Of a stretch of 64,000 bases of DNA, positions 1 to 9,056 are shown piece after piece. The position numbers and the translations under genes were made by a program. Positions within the stretch are counted from its first letter, which is position 1. Each line of letters opens with the position of its first letter. The notes beneath the pieces were generated by a model. That model saw nothing but the letters and a program-made list of their open reading frames with translations, ran no database searches and was not told where the DNA came from. This DNA is from Pluralibacter gergoviae ATCC 33028 = NBRC 105706 (GTDB taxonomy: Bacteria > Pseudomonadota > Gammaproteobacteria > Enterobacterales > Enterobacteriaceae). Location: assembly GCF_001598855.1 (NCBI RefSeq), contig NZ_BCZS01000004.1, positions 62,001-126,000 on the forward strand, read 5' to 3'.

Positions 1-913
1 CATGCTGGTCGCTCTTGAGCAGGACGGACAGCGGGTCGTGCCCTGCGCGCGGGCCACGCAGTTGACCATGAACCGGGAGGGCATTCGCCGCCTCGCCGCC
101 GAGGAGCTTGCTCTGCCGACCTCCCGCTACCGCTTTGCCAACAGCGAGGAGAGCTTCCGGGCGGCGGTTGACGAGATTGGCCTGCCCTGCATCGTGAAAC
201 CGGTCATGAGCTCCTCCGGCAAAGGCCAGAGCTTTATCCGCAGCCGGGAGCAGCTGGATGCCGCCTGGCAATACGCCCAGCAGGGCGGCCGCGCCGGCGC
301 CGGTCGGGTGATTGTTGAGGGCGTGGTCGACTTCGATTTTGAGATAACCCTGCTGACCGTCAGCGCCGCCGACGGCGTCCACTTCTGCGCCCCCATCGGC
401 CACCGCCAGGAGGACGGCGACTACCGGGAGTCCTGGCAGCCGCAGCAGATGAGCGCCGCGGCCCGGCAGCGCGCGGAGCAGATTGCCCGCGAAGTAGTGC
501 TGGCGCTCGGCGGCCACGGCCTGTTCGGCGTCGAGCTGTTTGTCTGCGGCGATGAGGTCATCTTCAGCGAAGTGTCGCCCCGCCCGCACGACACCGGCAT
601 GGTGACCCTGATTTCTCAGGATCTCTCCGAGTTCGCCCTGCACGTGCGCGCCTTTCTCGGCCTGCCGGTCGGCGGCATTCGCCAGTACGGCCCCTCGGCG
701 TCGGCGGTCATTCTGCCGCAGCTTCACAGCACTGACGTGGTATTTGGCAACGTAGACGCCGCGCTCGGGGCAGGTATCCAATTGCGCCTGTTTGGCAAGC
801 CGGAAATCGCGGGCAGCCGTCGGCTGGGGGTGGCGTTAGCCACGGCGGAAGATGTTGAGACGGCCGTAGATCGGGCCAAAGCGGCGGCCGCAGCCGTGGA
901 GGTCAGGGGATAA
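1..913 (+). CDS. purT: phosphoribosylglycinamide formyltransferase 2 (formate-dependent), 3' part
   Basis: PurT makes formyl-GAR from GAR, formate and ATP in purine synthesis, a folate-independent alternative to PurN. About 303 C-terminal residues are visible; the family is about 392 residues, so roughly 90 N-terminal residues lie before the window. The first Met seen (position 2) is internal: it aligns with a Met inside the E. coli protein. The ATP-grasp core is clear, with the [11 protein letters not shown] nucleotide-binding loop, the E-G-V strand near residue 105, and the [14 protein letters not shown] metal/ATP segment near residues 190-203. It converges on eda, with a GC hairpin between the two stops. 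Identification is very secure; only the start is missing. Confidence 0.97.
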   Translation, partial: MLVALEQDGQRVVPCARATQLTMNREGIRRLAAEELALPTSRYRFANSEESFRAAVDEIGLPCIVKPVMSSSGKGQSFIRSREQLDAAWQYAQQGGRAGAGRVIVEGVVDFDFEITLLTVSAADGVHFCAPIGHRQEDGDYRESWQPQQMSAAARQRAEQIAREVVLALGGHGLFGVELFVCGDEVIFSEVSPRPHDTGMVTLISQDLSEFALHVRAFLGLPVGGIRQYGPSASAVILPQLHSTDVVFGNVDAALGAGIQLRLFGKPEIAGSRRLGVALATAEDVETAVDRAKAAAAAVEVRG

Positions 914-923
914 AAGAGGAGAT

Positions 924-947
924 GCGCAGCGCCGGGCGGCGCTGCGC
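924..947. terminator. GC-rich hairpin between convergent purT and eda
   Basis: A perfect 10-bp stem (GCGCAGCGCC / GGCGCTGCGC) with a GGGC loop sits 11 nt after the purT stop and 11 nt before the eda stop. Neither side has a T tract, so it may be a weak or Rho-assisted terminator, or an mRNA 3'-end stabiliser for both transcripts. Confidence 0.5.
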
Positions 948-958
948 GTGGCGAAAAG

Positions 959-1600
959 TTACTTCGCGCCTTCCACCGCTTCGCGAGCGATTTTGGTAAT
1001 GCGGTCGTAGTCGCCTGCTTCCAGCGCGTCCGCCGGCACCAGCCAGGAGCCGCCGATGCACAGCACGCTCTTCAGCGCCAGATAGTCGCGGTAGTTAGCC
1101 GGGGAGATACCGCCGGTCGGGCAGAAGCGGATGTGGGCGAACGGACCGGCAATCGCCTGCAGCGCCTTCACGCCGCCGTTGGCTTCAGCCGGGAAGAATT
1201 TGAACTCTTTCAGGCCGTAGTCCATACCCAGCATCAGTTCAGACACGGTGCTGATGCCCGGGATCAGCGGGATAGTGCCTTCGGTCGCGGCTTTCAGCAG
1301 CGGCTCGGTCAGGCCGGGGCTGATGGCGAACTGCGCGCCCGCTTCGGTCACTTCTTTGAGCTGCTGAACGTTAGTCACGGTACCCGCGCCGACGATAGCT
1401 TCCGGCACTTCTTTCGCGATAGCGCGGATGGCATCCATCGCACACTCGGTGCGCAGCGTCACTTCCAGTACGCGCACGCCGCCGGCGACCAGCGCTTTCG
1501 CCATCGGCACGGCATGTTCCAGTTTCTTAACCACAATCACCGGGACGACCGGGCCAGTGGTCAGGATAGCTTCTGCGGTTGTTTTCCAGTTGTTTTTCAT
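959..1600 (-). CDS. eda: KDPG/KHG aldolase (2-dehydro-3-deoxy-phosphogluconate aldolase)
   Basis: Eda cleaves 2-keto-3-deoxy-6-phosphogluconate to pyruvate and glyceraldehyde-3-phosphate, the last Entner-Doudoroff step, and also cleaves 4-hydroxy-2-oxoglutarate. The 213-residue protein has the family's length. The Schiff-base lysine is in the EFKFFPAE segment near residue 134, the general-base Glu is in VLEVTLRTE near residue 46, and the phosphate-binding CPTGGIS loop is near residue 162. The open frame extends 57 codons upstream, but the ATG at 1600 is chosen because its product begins MKNNWKT like E. coli Eda and the extension overlaps edd in another frame. It lies 28 nt after edd, so it is probably cotranscribed with it. 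Confidence 0.97.
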   Translation of the reverse strand: MKNNWKTTAEAILTTGPVVPVIVVKKLEHAVPMAKALVAGGVRVLEVTLRTECAMDAIRAIAKEVPEAIVGAGTVTNVQQLKEVTEAGAQFAISPGLTEPLLKAATEGTIPLIPGISTVSELMLGMDYGLKEFKFFPAEANGGVKALQAIAGPFAHIRFCPTGGISPANYRDYLALKSVLCIGGSWLVPADALEAGDYDRITKIAREAVEGAK

Positions 1601-1628
1601 CAAAGTGTTCTCTCGCCAAAACGGTACA

Positions 1629-3440
1629 TTAAAATTTGATGCAGGTTGCGCCCTGCTCTGCGCCGGAGAAATTCTCGCGCAGCGCGCCAAACAGTTCGCG
1701 ACCCGTCCCGACGCGGGATGCGCGCAGATCGGGAATGTGCGGCTTGCGCGCCGCCAGAACGGCGTCGTCAACCAGCAGCGTCAGCTCGCCGGTCTGGCCG
1801 TTAACGCGAATGATGTCGCCATCGTGCACTTTCGCCAGCAGTCCGCCGTCGAAGGCTTCCGGGGTCACGTGGATCGCGGAAGGCACTTTACCGGACGCGC
1901 CGGAGAGGCGGCCATCGGTGACCAGCGCAATTTTGAAACGGCGGTCCAATAATACACCTAACGGCGGCATAAGTTTATGTAATTCTGGCATGCCGTTGGC
2001 TTTTGGTCCCTGATGGCGGACGACAATCACGCAATCTTTATCCAGCAGCCCGGCTTCAAAGGCAGGCACCACGTCGTGCTGACTCTCAAAGACCACCGCC
2101 GGCGCTTCAATAATCTGATTTTCTACCGGCACGGCGGAGGTTTTCATCACCGCGCGGCCCAGGTTGCCGCTCAGCACCTTGGTGCCGCCGTGGTGGGAGA
2201 ACGGTTTATCGAAGGAGGCAATCACCGCCTCATCCAGCGACGCCGTCGCGCCTTCGCGCCAGTCCAGTTCGCCATTATTAAGCCACGGCTCCATGGTGTA
2301 GCGGGAGAGCCCGTGGCCCGCAACGGTTTCTACGTCCTCATGCAGCAGACCGCCCTTCAGCAGCTCGCGCATCAGCACCGGCACGCCGCCTGCGGCGTTA
2401 AAGTGGTTAATGTCCGCCGGGCCGTTCGGATAGAGGCGCGCCATCAGCGGCACCACGTCGGAGATGTCGGAGAAGTCGTCCCAGTTGATAATAATGCCCG
2501 CCGCGCGCGCCATCGCCACCAGGTGCATGGTGTGGTTGGTCGAACCGCCGGTCGCCAGCAGGGCAACGATGCCGTTAACCACCACTTTTTCATCGAACAT
2601 TTTGCCCAGCGGCATCCACTCATTGCCGTTGCCGGTCATGCGGGTGACCTGACGGGCCGCGGCTTCCGTCATCGCCTGGCGCAGCGGCGCATCCGGGTGA
2701 ATGAACGAGGAGCCCGGCAGCTGCATGCCCATAAACTCGATAACCATCTGGTTGGTATTGGCGGTGCCGTAGAAGGTGCAGGTACCCGGCGCGTGATAGG
2801 AGGCGGCTTCCGACTCCAGCAGCGCCATGCGGTCGAGTTTCCCTTCGGCGTAAAGCTGGCGAATGCGCACCTTCTCTTTGTTCGGCAGGCCGCTGGCCAT
2901 CGGGCCGGACGGAATAAAGATCGACGGCAGATGGCCGAAGGAGAGCGCCGCCATGGCAAGTCCGGGGACGATTTTGTCGCACACGCCGAGGAAAAGCGCG
3001 CCGTCGAACATATTGTGGGAAAGTCCTACCGCTGCGGACATCGCGATCACTTCACGGCTGAGCAGCGAAAGCTCCATGCCGTCCTGGCCCTGGGTTACGC
3101 CGTCGCACATGGCCGGCACGCCGCCTGCAACCTGGCCGACCGCATTAACGCTGTGCAGGGCTTTACGGATGATATCCGGATAGTGCTCGTAGGGCTGGTG
3201 GGCGGAAAGCATATCGTTATAGGAGGTGATAATCGCAATGTTGTTACGCAACATGCTTTTCAGCGAGGCCTTGTCGTCCGGCTGACATGCAGCAAAGCCG
3301 TGGGCCAGGTTACCGCAGGCCAGCGTCGAGCGCTGCACGGTGTTGGACTTCGCCTGATTAATACGCGCCAGGTAGGCATTACGCGTTTCTCGTGAACGCT
3401 CGATAATGCGGTTTGTTACGCGTAACAATGTCGGATTCAT
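1629..3440 (-). CDS. edd: phosphogluconate dehydratase
   Basis: Edd dehydrates 6-phosphogluconate to KDPG, the first committed Entner-Doudoroff step, and needs an Fe-S cluster. At 603 residues it is exactly the E. coli length. It belongs to the IlvD/Edd family, with the [13 protein letters not shown] segment, CDKIVPGL and [13 protein letters not shown] all visible. The ATG at 3440 follows an AAGGAGA Shine-Dalgarno sequence. It forms an edd-eda operon directed away from zwf. The upstream gap carries a GntR-type operator and an inverted TGTAGTT repeat of possible HexR type, which fits control by gluconate and by KDPG. Confidence 0.98.
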   Translation of the reverse strand: MNPTLLRVTNRIIERSRETRNAYLARINQAKSNTVQRSTLACGNLAHGFAACQPDDKASLKSMLRNNIAIITSYNDMLSAHQPYEHYPDIIRKALHSVNAVGQVAGGVPAMCDGVTQGQDGMELSLLSREVIAMSAAVGLSHNMFDGALFLGVCDKIVPGLAMAALSFGHLPSIFIPSGPMASGLPNKEKVRIRQLYAEGKLDRMALLESEAASYHAPGTCTFYGTANTNQMVIEFMGMQLPGSSFIHPDAPLRQAMTEAAARQVTRMTGNGNEWMPLGKMFDEKVVVNGIVALLATGGSTNHTMHLVAMARAAGIIINWDDFSDISDVVPLMARLYPNGPADINHFNAAGGVPVLMRELLKGGLLHEDVETVAGHGLSRYTMEPWLNNGELDWREGATASLDEAVIASFDKPFSHHGGTKVLSGNLGRAVMKTSAVPVENQIIEAPAVVFESQHDVVPAFEAGLLDKDCVIVVRHQGPKANGMPELHKLMPPLGVLLDRRFKIALVTDGRLSGASGKVPSAIHVTPEAFDGGLLAKVHDGDIIRVNGQTGELTLLVDDAVLAARKPHIPDLRASRVGTGRELFGALRENFSGAEQGATCIKF

Positions 3441-3536
3441 AGCATCTCCTTAATTCATACTGCCCAGGGGGATGGTAACCACAGCGTGGGTATGGATTGC
3501 TCAAGCGCGTGTGATATGGGGCCTGGGGGCAAATTC

Positions 3537-3555
3537 AACTACAAACAGTGTAGTT
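3537..3555. promoter_or_regulatory. inverted repeat upstream of edd, possible HexR site
   Basis: AACTACA-N5-TGTAGTT is a perfect 7-bp inverted repeat about 100 bp before the edd start. Its halves match HexR half-sites (TGTARTT), but they are arranged outward instead of in the usual TGTAAT...ATTACA order. It could be two overlapping weak HexR sites or another regulator's operator. Confidence 0.35.
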
Positions 3556-3586
3556 AAAAAAGCCCCAAAGGTGAATCCATTGGGGC
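3556..3586 (-). terminator. Rho-independent terminator of zwf
   Basis: Read on the minus strand, GCCCCAA and TTGGGGC form a 7-bp stem around an 11-nt loop, followed directly by a run of six T residues. It lies about 80 nt after the zwf stop and upstream of the edd start, so it should separate zwf from edd-eda. Confidence 0.8.
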
Positions 3587-3626
3587 ATTTAAAGTACAAA
3601 TAACAGAAGAGAAAGTGCGTCAGATC

Positions 3627-3642
3627 ATGTTACCGGTAAAAT
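3627..3642. promoter_or_regulatory. GntR-type operator in the zwf-edd gap
   Basis: ATGTTACCGGTAAAAT matches the known GntR operator ATGTTACCGGTAACAT at 15 of 16 positions. GntR represses gluconate genes, including edd-eda, in E. coli. The site lies about 185 bp before the edd start and upstream of the zwf terminator. A weaker half-site (GGTAACC) near 3474 might pair with it by looping, which is inference. Confidence 0.7.
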
Positions 3643-3666
3643 CGCGTAATGACCGTTTTTGCGCCG

Positions 3667-5142
3667 CTATTCGAACTCGTTCCAGGAACGGCCGTCGCGG
3701 GTGATCATCGCCACCGAGGCGACCGGTCCCCAGCTGCCCGCCTGGTACGGCTTCGGCGCATCCTGATCGGCTGCCCAGGCTTCAGTAATGGAGTCAACCC
3801 ACTTCCACGCCTCTTCTACCTCATCGCGGCGCACAAACAGCGCCTGAATACCGCGCATGGTCTCCAGCAGCAGGCGCTCATAGGCGTCGGCCAGATGCGT
3901 CTGGTTGAAGGTTTCAGACCAGCTCAGATCCAGCTTAGTCGTTTGCAGGTTATGTTTGTGGTCCAGGCCCGGCACTTTATTGAGGATCTGGATATCCACG
4001 CCTTCGTCAGGCTGCAGACGGATAGTCAGCTTGTTCTGCGGCAGCTCCTGCCAGGAGTCTTTAAACAGGTTCAGCTTCGGCGTTTTGAAGTAGACCACCA
4101 CTTCCGAACATTTAGCCGGCAGACGCTTGCCGGTGCGCAGATAGAACGGCACGCCCGCCCAGCGCCAGTTGTCGATGTCGACGCGAATGGCAACAAACGT
4201 TTCCGTATTGCTGCTCTTATTCGCGCCCTCTTCCTCCAGGTAGCCCGGCACTTTTTTGCCCTGGGCAAAGCCTGCGGTGTACTGGCCACGCACGGTTTTC
4301 TCGCGCACGTTGCTGCGGTCAATGCGGCGCAGAGACTTGAGCACTTTTACCTTGGCATCGCGAATGCTGTCAGCGTTCAGCTCCGACGGCGGCGACATGG
4401 CGATCATGCAGAGGATCTGCAGCAGGTGGCTCTGGATCATATCCCGCATCTGGCCGGCTTGGTCAAAATAGCCCCAGCGGCCTTCGATACCCACCTCTTC
4501 CGCCACGGTTATCTCAACGTGATCGATGGTACGGGCATCCCAGTTGTTGACGAACAGGGAGTTAGCAAAGCGCAGCGCCAGCAGGTTGAGCACCGTCTCT
4601 TTACCGAGATAGTGGTCAATGCGGTAGACCTGACTTTCGTCAAAGAATTCGCCTACCTGATCGTTGATTTCGCGGGAGGTCGCCAGCGAGGTGCCGAGCG
4701 GTTTTTCCATCACCACGCGGGCCGGCGCGGCGTTAAGCTTCGCGGCGCCCAGACCTTTACAGATAGCGGCGAAGGTTCCCGGCGGCATGGCGAAATAGTT
4801 GATCGTGGCGCGGGCCTTCTGATCGAGCATTTTGCCGAGGCGGGAAAAGCCTTTGGTATCATTGACGTCAAGATTGCAGAAGTCGAGGCGCTTGCTGAGG
4901 GCGTCCCACAGGCCTTCATCAATCTTCTCTTTCATGAAGGTTTCCAGCGCTTCGCGCACCACTTTTTGGTAGGCCGCTTTATCCCAGTCGGCGCGTCCGA
5001 CGCCGATTATCCGGGTCTCCGGATGGATCTGTCCTGCTTTTTCCAGCTGATACAGGGAAGGCAGCAATTTGCGACGCGCCAGGTCGCCCTTCGCGCCGAA
5101 AATGACCAGATCGCATGCCTGGGCCGTTTGCGTTACCGCCAT
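3667..5142 (-). CDS. zwf: glucose-6-phosphate 1-dehydrogenase
   Basis: Zwf oxidises glucose-6-phosphate to 6-phosphogluconolactone with NADP+, the entry to both the pentose phosphate and Entner-Doudoroff routes. It has 491 residues, the usual enterobacterial length. The nucleotide-binding [11 protein letters not shown] loop is near residue 17 and the substrate/catalytic motif RIDHYLGKE is near residue 178. The start at 5142 has the expected [14 protein letters not shown] terminus. It is transcribed away from hexR across a 358-bp gap that contains a HexR-like operator close to the zwf start, in keeping with HexR control of zwf. Confidence 0.98.
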   Translation of the reverse strand: MAVTQTAQACDLVIFGAKGDLARRKLLPSLYQLEKAGQIHPETRIIGVGRADWDKAAYQKVVREALETFMKEKIDEGLWDALSKRLDFCNLDVNDTKGFSRLGKMLDQKARATINYFAMPPGTFAAICKGLGAAKLNAAPARVVMEKPLGTSLATSREINDQVGEFFDESQVYRIDHYLGKETVLNLLALRFANSLFVNNWDARTIDHVEITVAEEVGIEGRWGYFDQAGQMRDMIQSHLLQILCMIAMSPPSELNADSIRDAKVKVLKSLRRIDRSNVREKTVRGQYTAGFAQGKKVPGYLEEEGANKSSNTETFVAIRVDIDNWRWAGVPFYLRTGKRLPAKCSEVVVYFKTPKLNLFKDSWQELPQNKLTIRLQPDEGVDIQILNKVPGLDHKHNLQTTKLDLSWSETFNQTHLADAYERLLLETMRGIQALFVRRDEVEEAWKWVDSITEAWAADQDAPKPYQAGSWGPVASVAMITRDGRSWNEFE

Positions 5143-5500
5143 GTCATTCTCCTTAGTTAGCCTGGCCGGTAGAGATACCGGCCACTCTTCGTAACTTTAT
5201 TACAACGCACTGTACTGTGTTTACGCAGCCGCCGAAACCCTGATTGTCTGCTGACCGCAGTTAAAGGCATTTCTGGAAAAAAAAATCGCTTCAGCTGCGG
5301 ACAACTGCCTAATTTTACACATTTATTACGATCCATGCACCGAATGTAAAAGTCGACACCGATCATGTAATGAAAAAAAACAACATAACCCGCGCGCTTT
5401 CTTTCGCTATTCACACGGCGGGAAGGGTATATTCTCTCCAGAATGTACGTTGATTTCATCCATTAATGAAATCACTTTCAACTTTGGGCGCCTGCTATCA
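5143..5500. promoter_or_regulatory. divergent zwf / hexR promoter region
   Basis: This 358-bp gap has AT-rich tracts and no coding potential. It must hold the divergent promoters for zwf and hexR. Apart from the HexR-like site near the zwf end, no operator was resolved. In E. coli, zwf also responds to SoxS/MarA, but no convincing sox box could be assigned by eye. Confidence 0.6.
5190..5204 (-). promoter_or_regulatory. HexR operator candidate in the zwf leader/promoter
   Basis: On the minus strand TGTAATAAAGTTACG agrees with the HexR consensus TGTAAT-WWW-ATTACA at nearly every position, with both half-sites in the proper order. It lies 48-62 bp upstream of the zwf ATG, where binding would block transcription. 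The hexR gene is the next gene on the other side of this gap. Confidence 0.65.
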
Positions 5501-6370
5501 ATGAACATGCTGGAAAGAATCCAGTCCCGTCTGGACACCCTGAGCAAATCCGAACGCAAAGTTGCCGAGATAATCCTCGCGGCCCCGGCGCAGGCCATTC
5601 ACTCCAGCATCGCCGCACTGGCCCAGCAGGCGGCGGTCAGCGAGCCGACGGTTAACCGCTTCTGCCGCAGCATGGAGACGCGCGGCTTCCCCGATTTTAA
5701 GCTACATCTGGCGCAGAGCCTCGCCAACGGTACGCCCTACGTCAACCGCAACGTTGATGAAGATGATAGCGTAGACGCCTACACCGGCAAGATTTTCGAA
5801 TCGGCGATGGCAAGTCTTGACCAGGTGCGGCACGCTCTCGATATGGCGGCGGTGAACCGCGCCGTTGACCTGCTGACCCAGGCGAAGCGCGTCGCTTTTT
5901 TCGGGCTGGGCTCCTCTGCCGCCGTCGCCCACGACGCGATGAACAAGTTCTTCCGCTTCAACGTCCCGGTGGTCTACTCCGATGACATCGTCGTGCAGCG
6001 CATGAGCTGCATGAACTGCAGCGAAAATGACGTGGTCGTTATTATCTCCCACACCGGGCGCACCAAGAGCCTGGTGGAGCTGGCGCAGCTGGCGCGGGAA
6101 AATGACGCGATGGTCATCGCCCTCACCTCTGCCGATACGCCGCTGGCGCGGGAAGCCTCGCTGGCTATCACGCTCGACGTACCGGAAGATACCGACATTT
6201 ATATGCCGATGGTTTCCCGCCTTGCTCAGCTTACGGTCATCGACGTGCTGGCAACCGGCTTTACCCTGCGCCGCGGGGCAAAATTCAGGGATAACTTGAA
6301 GCGGGTCAAGGAAGCGCTGAAGGAATCGCGCTTTGATAAAGCGTTGCTCACTGGCAACGATCATCAGTAA
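5501..6370 (+). CDS. hexR: RpiR-family transcriptional repressor of central carbon metabolism
   Basis: HexR represses zwf, edd-eda and other hexose genes and is released by KDPG. The 289 residues carry an N-terminal RpiR-type helix-turn-helix (about residues 1-75, with AAVSEPTVNRFCR as the recognition region) and a C-terminal SIS sugar-isomerase domain (about residues 120-260, with FFGLGSSAAVAHDA and SHTGRTKSLVE as phosphosugar-binding loops). The open frame starts 17 codons earlier, but the ATG at 5501 gives the family's MNMLERIQS start. The Shine-Dalgarno sequence is weak. Its divergent position next to zwf and its own target operators argues for local control. Confidence 0.97.
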   Translation: MNMLERIQSRLDTLSKSERKVAEIILAAPAQAIHSSIAALAQQAAVSEPTVNRFCRSMETRGFPDFKLHLAQSLANGTPYVNRNVDEDDSVDAYTGKIFESAMASLDQVRHALDMAAVNRAVDLLTQAKRVAFFGLGSSAAVAHDAMNKFFRFNVPVVYSDDIVVQRMSCMNCSENDVVVIISHTGRTKSLVELAQLARENDAMVIALTSADTPLAREASLAITLDVPEDTDIYMPMVSRLAQLTVIDVLATGFTLRRGAKFRDNLKRVKEALKESRFDKALLTGNDHQ

Positions 6371-6494
6371 ATTTTTTATAACAATATTGTAACCCATTAG
6401 TACATTCGGTTAAGTTCCTGAATGGATTTATTCGGGTGGACCTGGCAAATTTTTGTTCACACGACACCAAAATGTTTCATCAACGGAGTATTAC

Positions 6495-7937
6495 ATGTCC
6501 AGAAGGCTTCGCAGAACCAAAATCGTCACCACGTTAGGCCCGGCAACCGACCGCGATAACAACCTTGAAAAGGTGATTGCCGCAGGCGCCAACGTGGTGC
6601 GCATGAACTTCTCACACGGTACGGCGGAAGACCATAAGCTCCGCGCCGATAACGTCCGTGAAATCGCGGCCAGACTGGGACGTCACGTAGCGATCCTCGG
6701 CGATCTGCAGGGACCGAAAATTCGCGTCTCCACGTTCAAAGAGGGCAAAGTATTCCTCAATGTTGGCGATAAATTCCTGCTGGATGCCAACCTGGAGAAA
6801 GGCGAAGGCGACAAGGACAAAGTTGGCATCGACTATAAAGGCCTGCCCGCAGACGTGGTGCCGGGCGATATCCTGCTGCTCGACGATGGACGCGTGCAGC
6901 TGAAAGTGCTCGACGTTCAGGGCATGAAGGTGTTCACCGAAGTGACCGTCGGCGGCCCGCTCTCCAACAACAAGGGCATCAACAAGCTCGGCGGTGGCCT
7001 CTCTGCCGAAGCGCTGACCGAAAAAGACAAGGCGGACATCAAAACTGCCGCCCTGATCGGCGTGGATTATCTCGCGGTCTCCTTCCCGCGCTGCGGCGAA
7101 GATCTGAACTACGCCCGCCGCCTGGCCGAGGAAGCGGGCTGCAATGCCAAAATTGTCGCCAAAGTGGAGCGTGCGGAAGCGGTCTGCAGCCAGGACGCGA
7201 TGGATGATATTATCCTCGCCTCTGATGTTGTGATGGTGGCCCGCGGCGACCTCGGCGTCGAGATCGGCGATCCGGAACTGGTCGGCATTCAGAAGGCGCT
7301 GATCCGCCGCGCCCGCCAGCTCAACCGCGCGGTGATCACCGCCACCCAGATGATGGAGTCGATGATCACCAACCCGATGCCGACCCGCGCAGAAGTCATG
7401 GACGTGGCAAACGCCGTGCTGGACGGCACCGATGCGGTGATGCTGTCGGCGGAAACCGCGGCCGGCCAGTATCCGGCGGAAACCGTGGCCGCGATGGCCC
7501 GGGTCTGCCTCGGCGCAGAGAAGATCCCGAGCGTTAACGTCTCCAAGCACCGCCTCGACGTGCAGTTTGATAACGTTGAAGAGGCGCTGGCGATGTCGGC
7601 GATGTACGCCGCTAACCACCTGAAGGGCATCACGGCGATCATCACCATGACCGAATCCGGCCGCACCGCGCTGATGACGTCGCGCATCAGCTCCGGCCTG
7701 CCGATTTTCGCCATGTCCCGCCACGAGAGCACGCTCAATCTGACCGCCCTCTACCGCGGCGTCACGCCGGTGCACGTTGACAGCGCCACCGACGGCGTTG
7801 CCGCCGCTAACGACGCGGTAAACCTGCTGCGCGATATGGGCTACCTGATGTCCGGTGACCTGGTTATCGTCACCCAGGGCGACGTGATGGGCACCGTTGG
7901 CTCAACCAACACCACGCGTATTTTAACGGTCGAGTAA
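6495..7937 (+). CDS. pykA: pyruvate kinase II
   Basis: PykA transfers phosphate from PEP to ADP, giving pyruvate and ATP. The type II isozyme is activated by AMP and pentose phosphates. The 480-residue product matches E. coli PykA in length and starts [11 protein letters not shown]. The substrate and metal-binding segments are intact: RMNFSHG near residue 37, [11 protein letters not shown] near residue 223, [10 protein letters not shown] near residue 250 and TATQMMESM near residue 282. The ATG at 6495 has a GGAG ribosome site 7 nt upstream; the 14 codons before it are not family sequence. A strong hairpin follows the stop. Confidence 0.98.
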   Translation: MSRRLRRTKIVTTLGPATDRDNNLEKVIAAGANVVRMNFSHGTAEDHKLRADNVREIAARLGRHVAILGDLQGPKIRVSTFKEGKVFLNVGDKFLLDANLEKGEGDKDKVGIDYKGLPADVVPGDILLLDDGRVQLKVLDVQGMKVFTEVTVGGPLSNNKGINKLGGGLSAEALTEKDKADIKTAALIGVDYLAVSFPRCGEDLNYARRLAEEAGCNAKIVAKVERAEAVCSQDAMDDIILASDVVMVARGDLGVEIGDPELVGIQKALIRRARQLNRAVITATQMMESMITNPMPTRAEVMDVANAVLDGTDAVMLSAETAAGQYPAETVAAMARVCLGAEKIPSVNVSKHRLDVQFDNVEEALAMSAMYAANHLKGITAIITMTESGRTALMTSRISSGLPIFAMSRHESTLNLTALYRGVTPVHVDSATDGVAAANDAVNLLRDMGYLMSGDLVIVTQGDVMGTVGSTNTTRILTVE

Positions 7938-7949
7938 ACCGACTCTGAC

Positions 7950-7977
7950 AAAAAAGCGCCTTCAGGGCGCTTTTTTT
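7950..7977. terminator. bidirectional terminator between pykA and lpxM
   Basis: AGCGCC and GGCGCT pair around a short loop, with six A residues on the left and seven T residues on the right. It can therefore stop transcription of convergent pykA and lpxM. It overlaps the lpxM stop codon. Confidence 0.9.
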
Positions 7978-8944
7978 ACTTCGGATAGAGATCCTTACGC
8001 TTATACGGCTGGATTTCACCCGGCCTGCGCGTCTTCAGCAGCTTCAGGATCCAGGTGTACTGCTCCTTATGCGGGTTGACGAAAATCTCCACCTCTTCAT
8101 TCATGCGCCGCGCGATGGTGGTATCATCCGCCGTCAACAGATCGTCCATCGGCGGACGTATCTCAACCGTCAGGCGGTGAGTTTTGCCGTCATACACCGG
8201 AAACAGCGGCACAACCCTGGCCCTGCACACCTTCATTAAGCGGCCGATAGCGGGCAGCGTCGCCTTGTAGGTCGCAAAGAAATCGACAAACTCGCTGTGC
8301 TCGCGGCCGTGGTCCTGATCGGGCAGATAGTAGCCCCAGTAGCCCTGGCGCACCGACTGAATAAACGGCTTGATACCGTCATTGCGGGCGTGCATCCGGC
8401 CGCCAAAGCGGCGGCGCACGGTGTTCCAGACGTAGTCGAAGACAGGATTGCCCTGATTGTGGAACATCGCCGCCATCTTCTGGCCCTTAGAGGCCATCAG
8501 CATCGCCGGAATGTCCACCCCCCAGCCGTGCGGCACGAGGAAAATGACCTTCTCGTTGTTGCGCTGCAGCTCGTCGATAATCTCAATGCCCTGCCAGTCA
8601 ACGCGCCCGAGGATCTTCTGCGGATCGCGCATCCCCAACTCGGCCATCATCGCCATCGCCTGCGGGGCGGTGGCATACATCTCATCGATGATCGCCTCGC
8701 GCTCGGCCTCGCTTTTTTCGGGGAAGCAGTAGAGCAGATTGATCTGCGCGCGGCGACGCGCGCTTCTGGCCCGCCGCCCCACCAGCCGCCCCAGCGCGCC
8801 GAGGATCGGATCGCGAAACGCCGGCGGCGTCAGGGCGATACCGGCAAAGGCGTAAACCCCCAGCCACGAGCCCCAGTAGCGAGGGTGGAGAAAGGATTTT
8901 TCAAACTGAGGAATAAACTCACTATTATTTTTTTTAGTGTCCAT
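7976..8944 (-). CDS. lpxM: lipid A biosynthesis myristoyltransferase
   Basis: LpxM (MsbB) adds the secondary myristate to Kdo2-lauroyl-lipid IVA, completing hexa-acyl lipid A at the inner membrane. The 322-residue protein has the LpxL/LpxM/HtrB acyltransferase fold. The HX4D catalytic motif is H139-G-W-G-V-D144, and an N-terminal hydrophobic stretch (about residues 22-40) acts as the membrane anchor. The ATG at 8944 is chosen because the product begins MDTKKNNSE like the E. coli protein; a start seven codons upstream is open but not conserved. Confidence 0.96.
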   Translation of the reverse strand: MDTKKNNSEFIPQFEKSFLHPRYWGSWLGVYAFAGIALTPPAFRDPILGALGRLVGRRARSARRRAQINLLYCFPEKSEAEREAIIDEMYATAPQAMAMMAELGMRDPQKILGRVDWQGIEIIDELQRNNEKVIFLVPHGWGVDIPAMLMASKGQKMAAMFHNQGNPVFDYVWNTVRRRFGGRMHARNDGIKPFIQSVRQGYWGYYLPDQDHGREHSEFVDFFATYKATLPAIGRLMKVCRARVVPLFPVYDGKTHRLTVEIRPPMDDLLTADDTTIARRMNEEVEIFVNPHKEQYTWILKLLKTRRPGEIQPYKRKDLYPK

Positions 8945-9012
8945 GCAAGTCAGGATCGTACTCAAGAAAATTATCGCATAGTGTAGCGACGCCGCGGGCT
9001 TCGCACAAAAGG

Positions 9013-9043
9013 AAAAGCCGATGCCCGCAGGGGCACCGGCTTT
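9013..9043 (-). terminator. terminator downstream of mepM
   Basis: On the minus strand an AGCCGGTGCCC/GGGCATCGGCT stem (with G-T pairs) is followed by TTTTCCTTTTG, 14 nt after the mepM stop. Confidence 0.7.
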
Positions 9044-9056
9044 CAGCGGTTACGAA

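Noticed and set aside
2013-3395. Long plus-strand open frame of 460 codons opposite edd
   Set aside because: It is a high-GC shadow of edd; its translation is rich in His/Arg with no family resemblance, while edd is conserved over its whole length. The same applies to long antisense frames opposite zwf, aspS, argS, flhA, cheA and araG.
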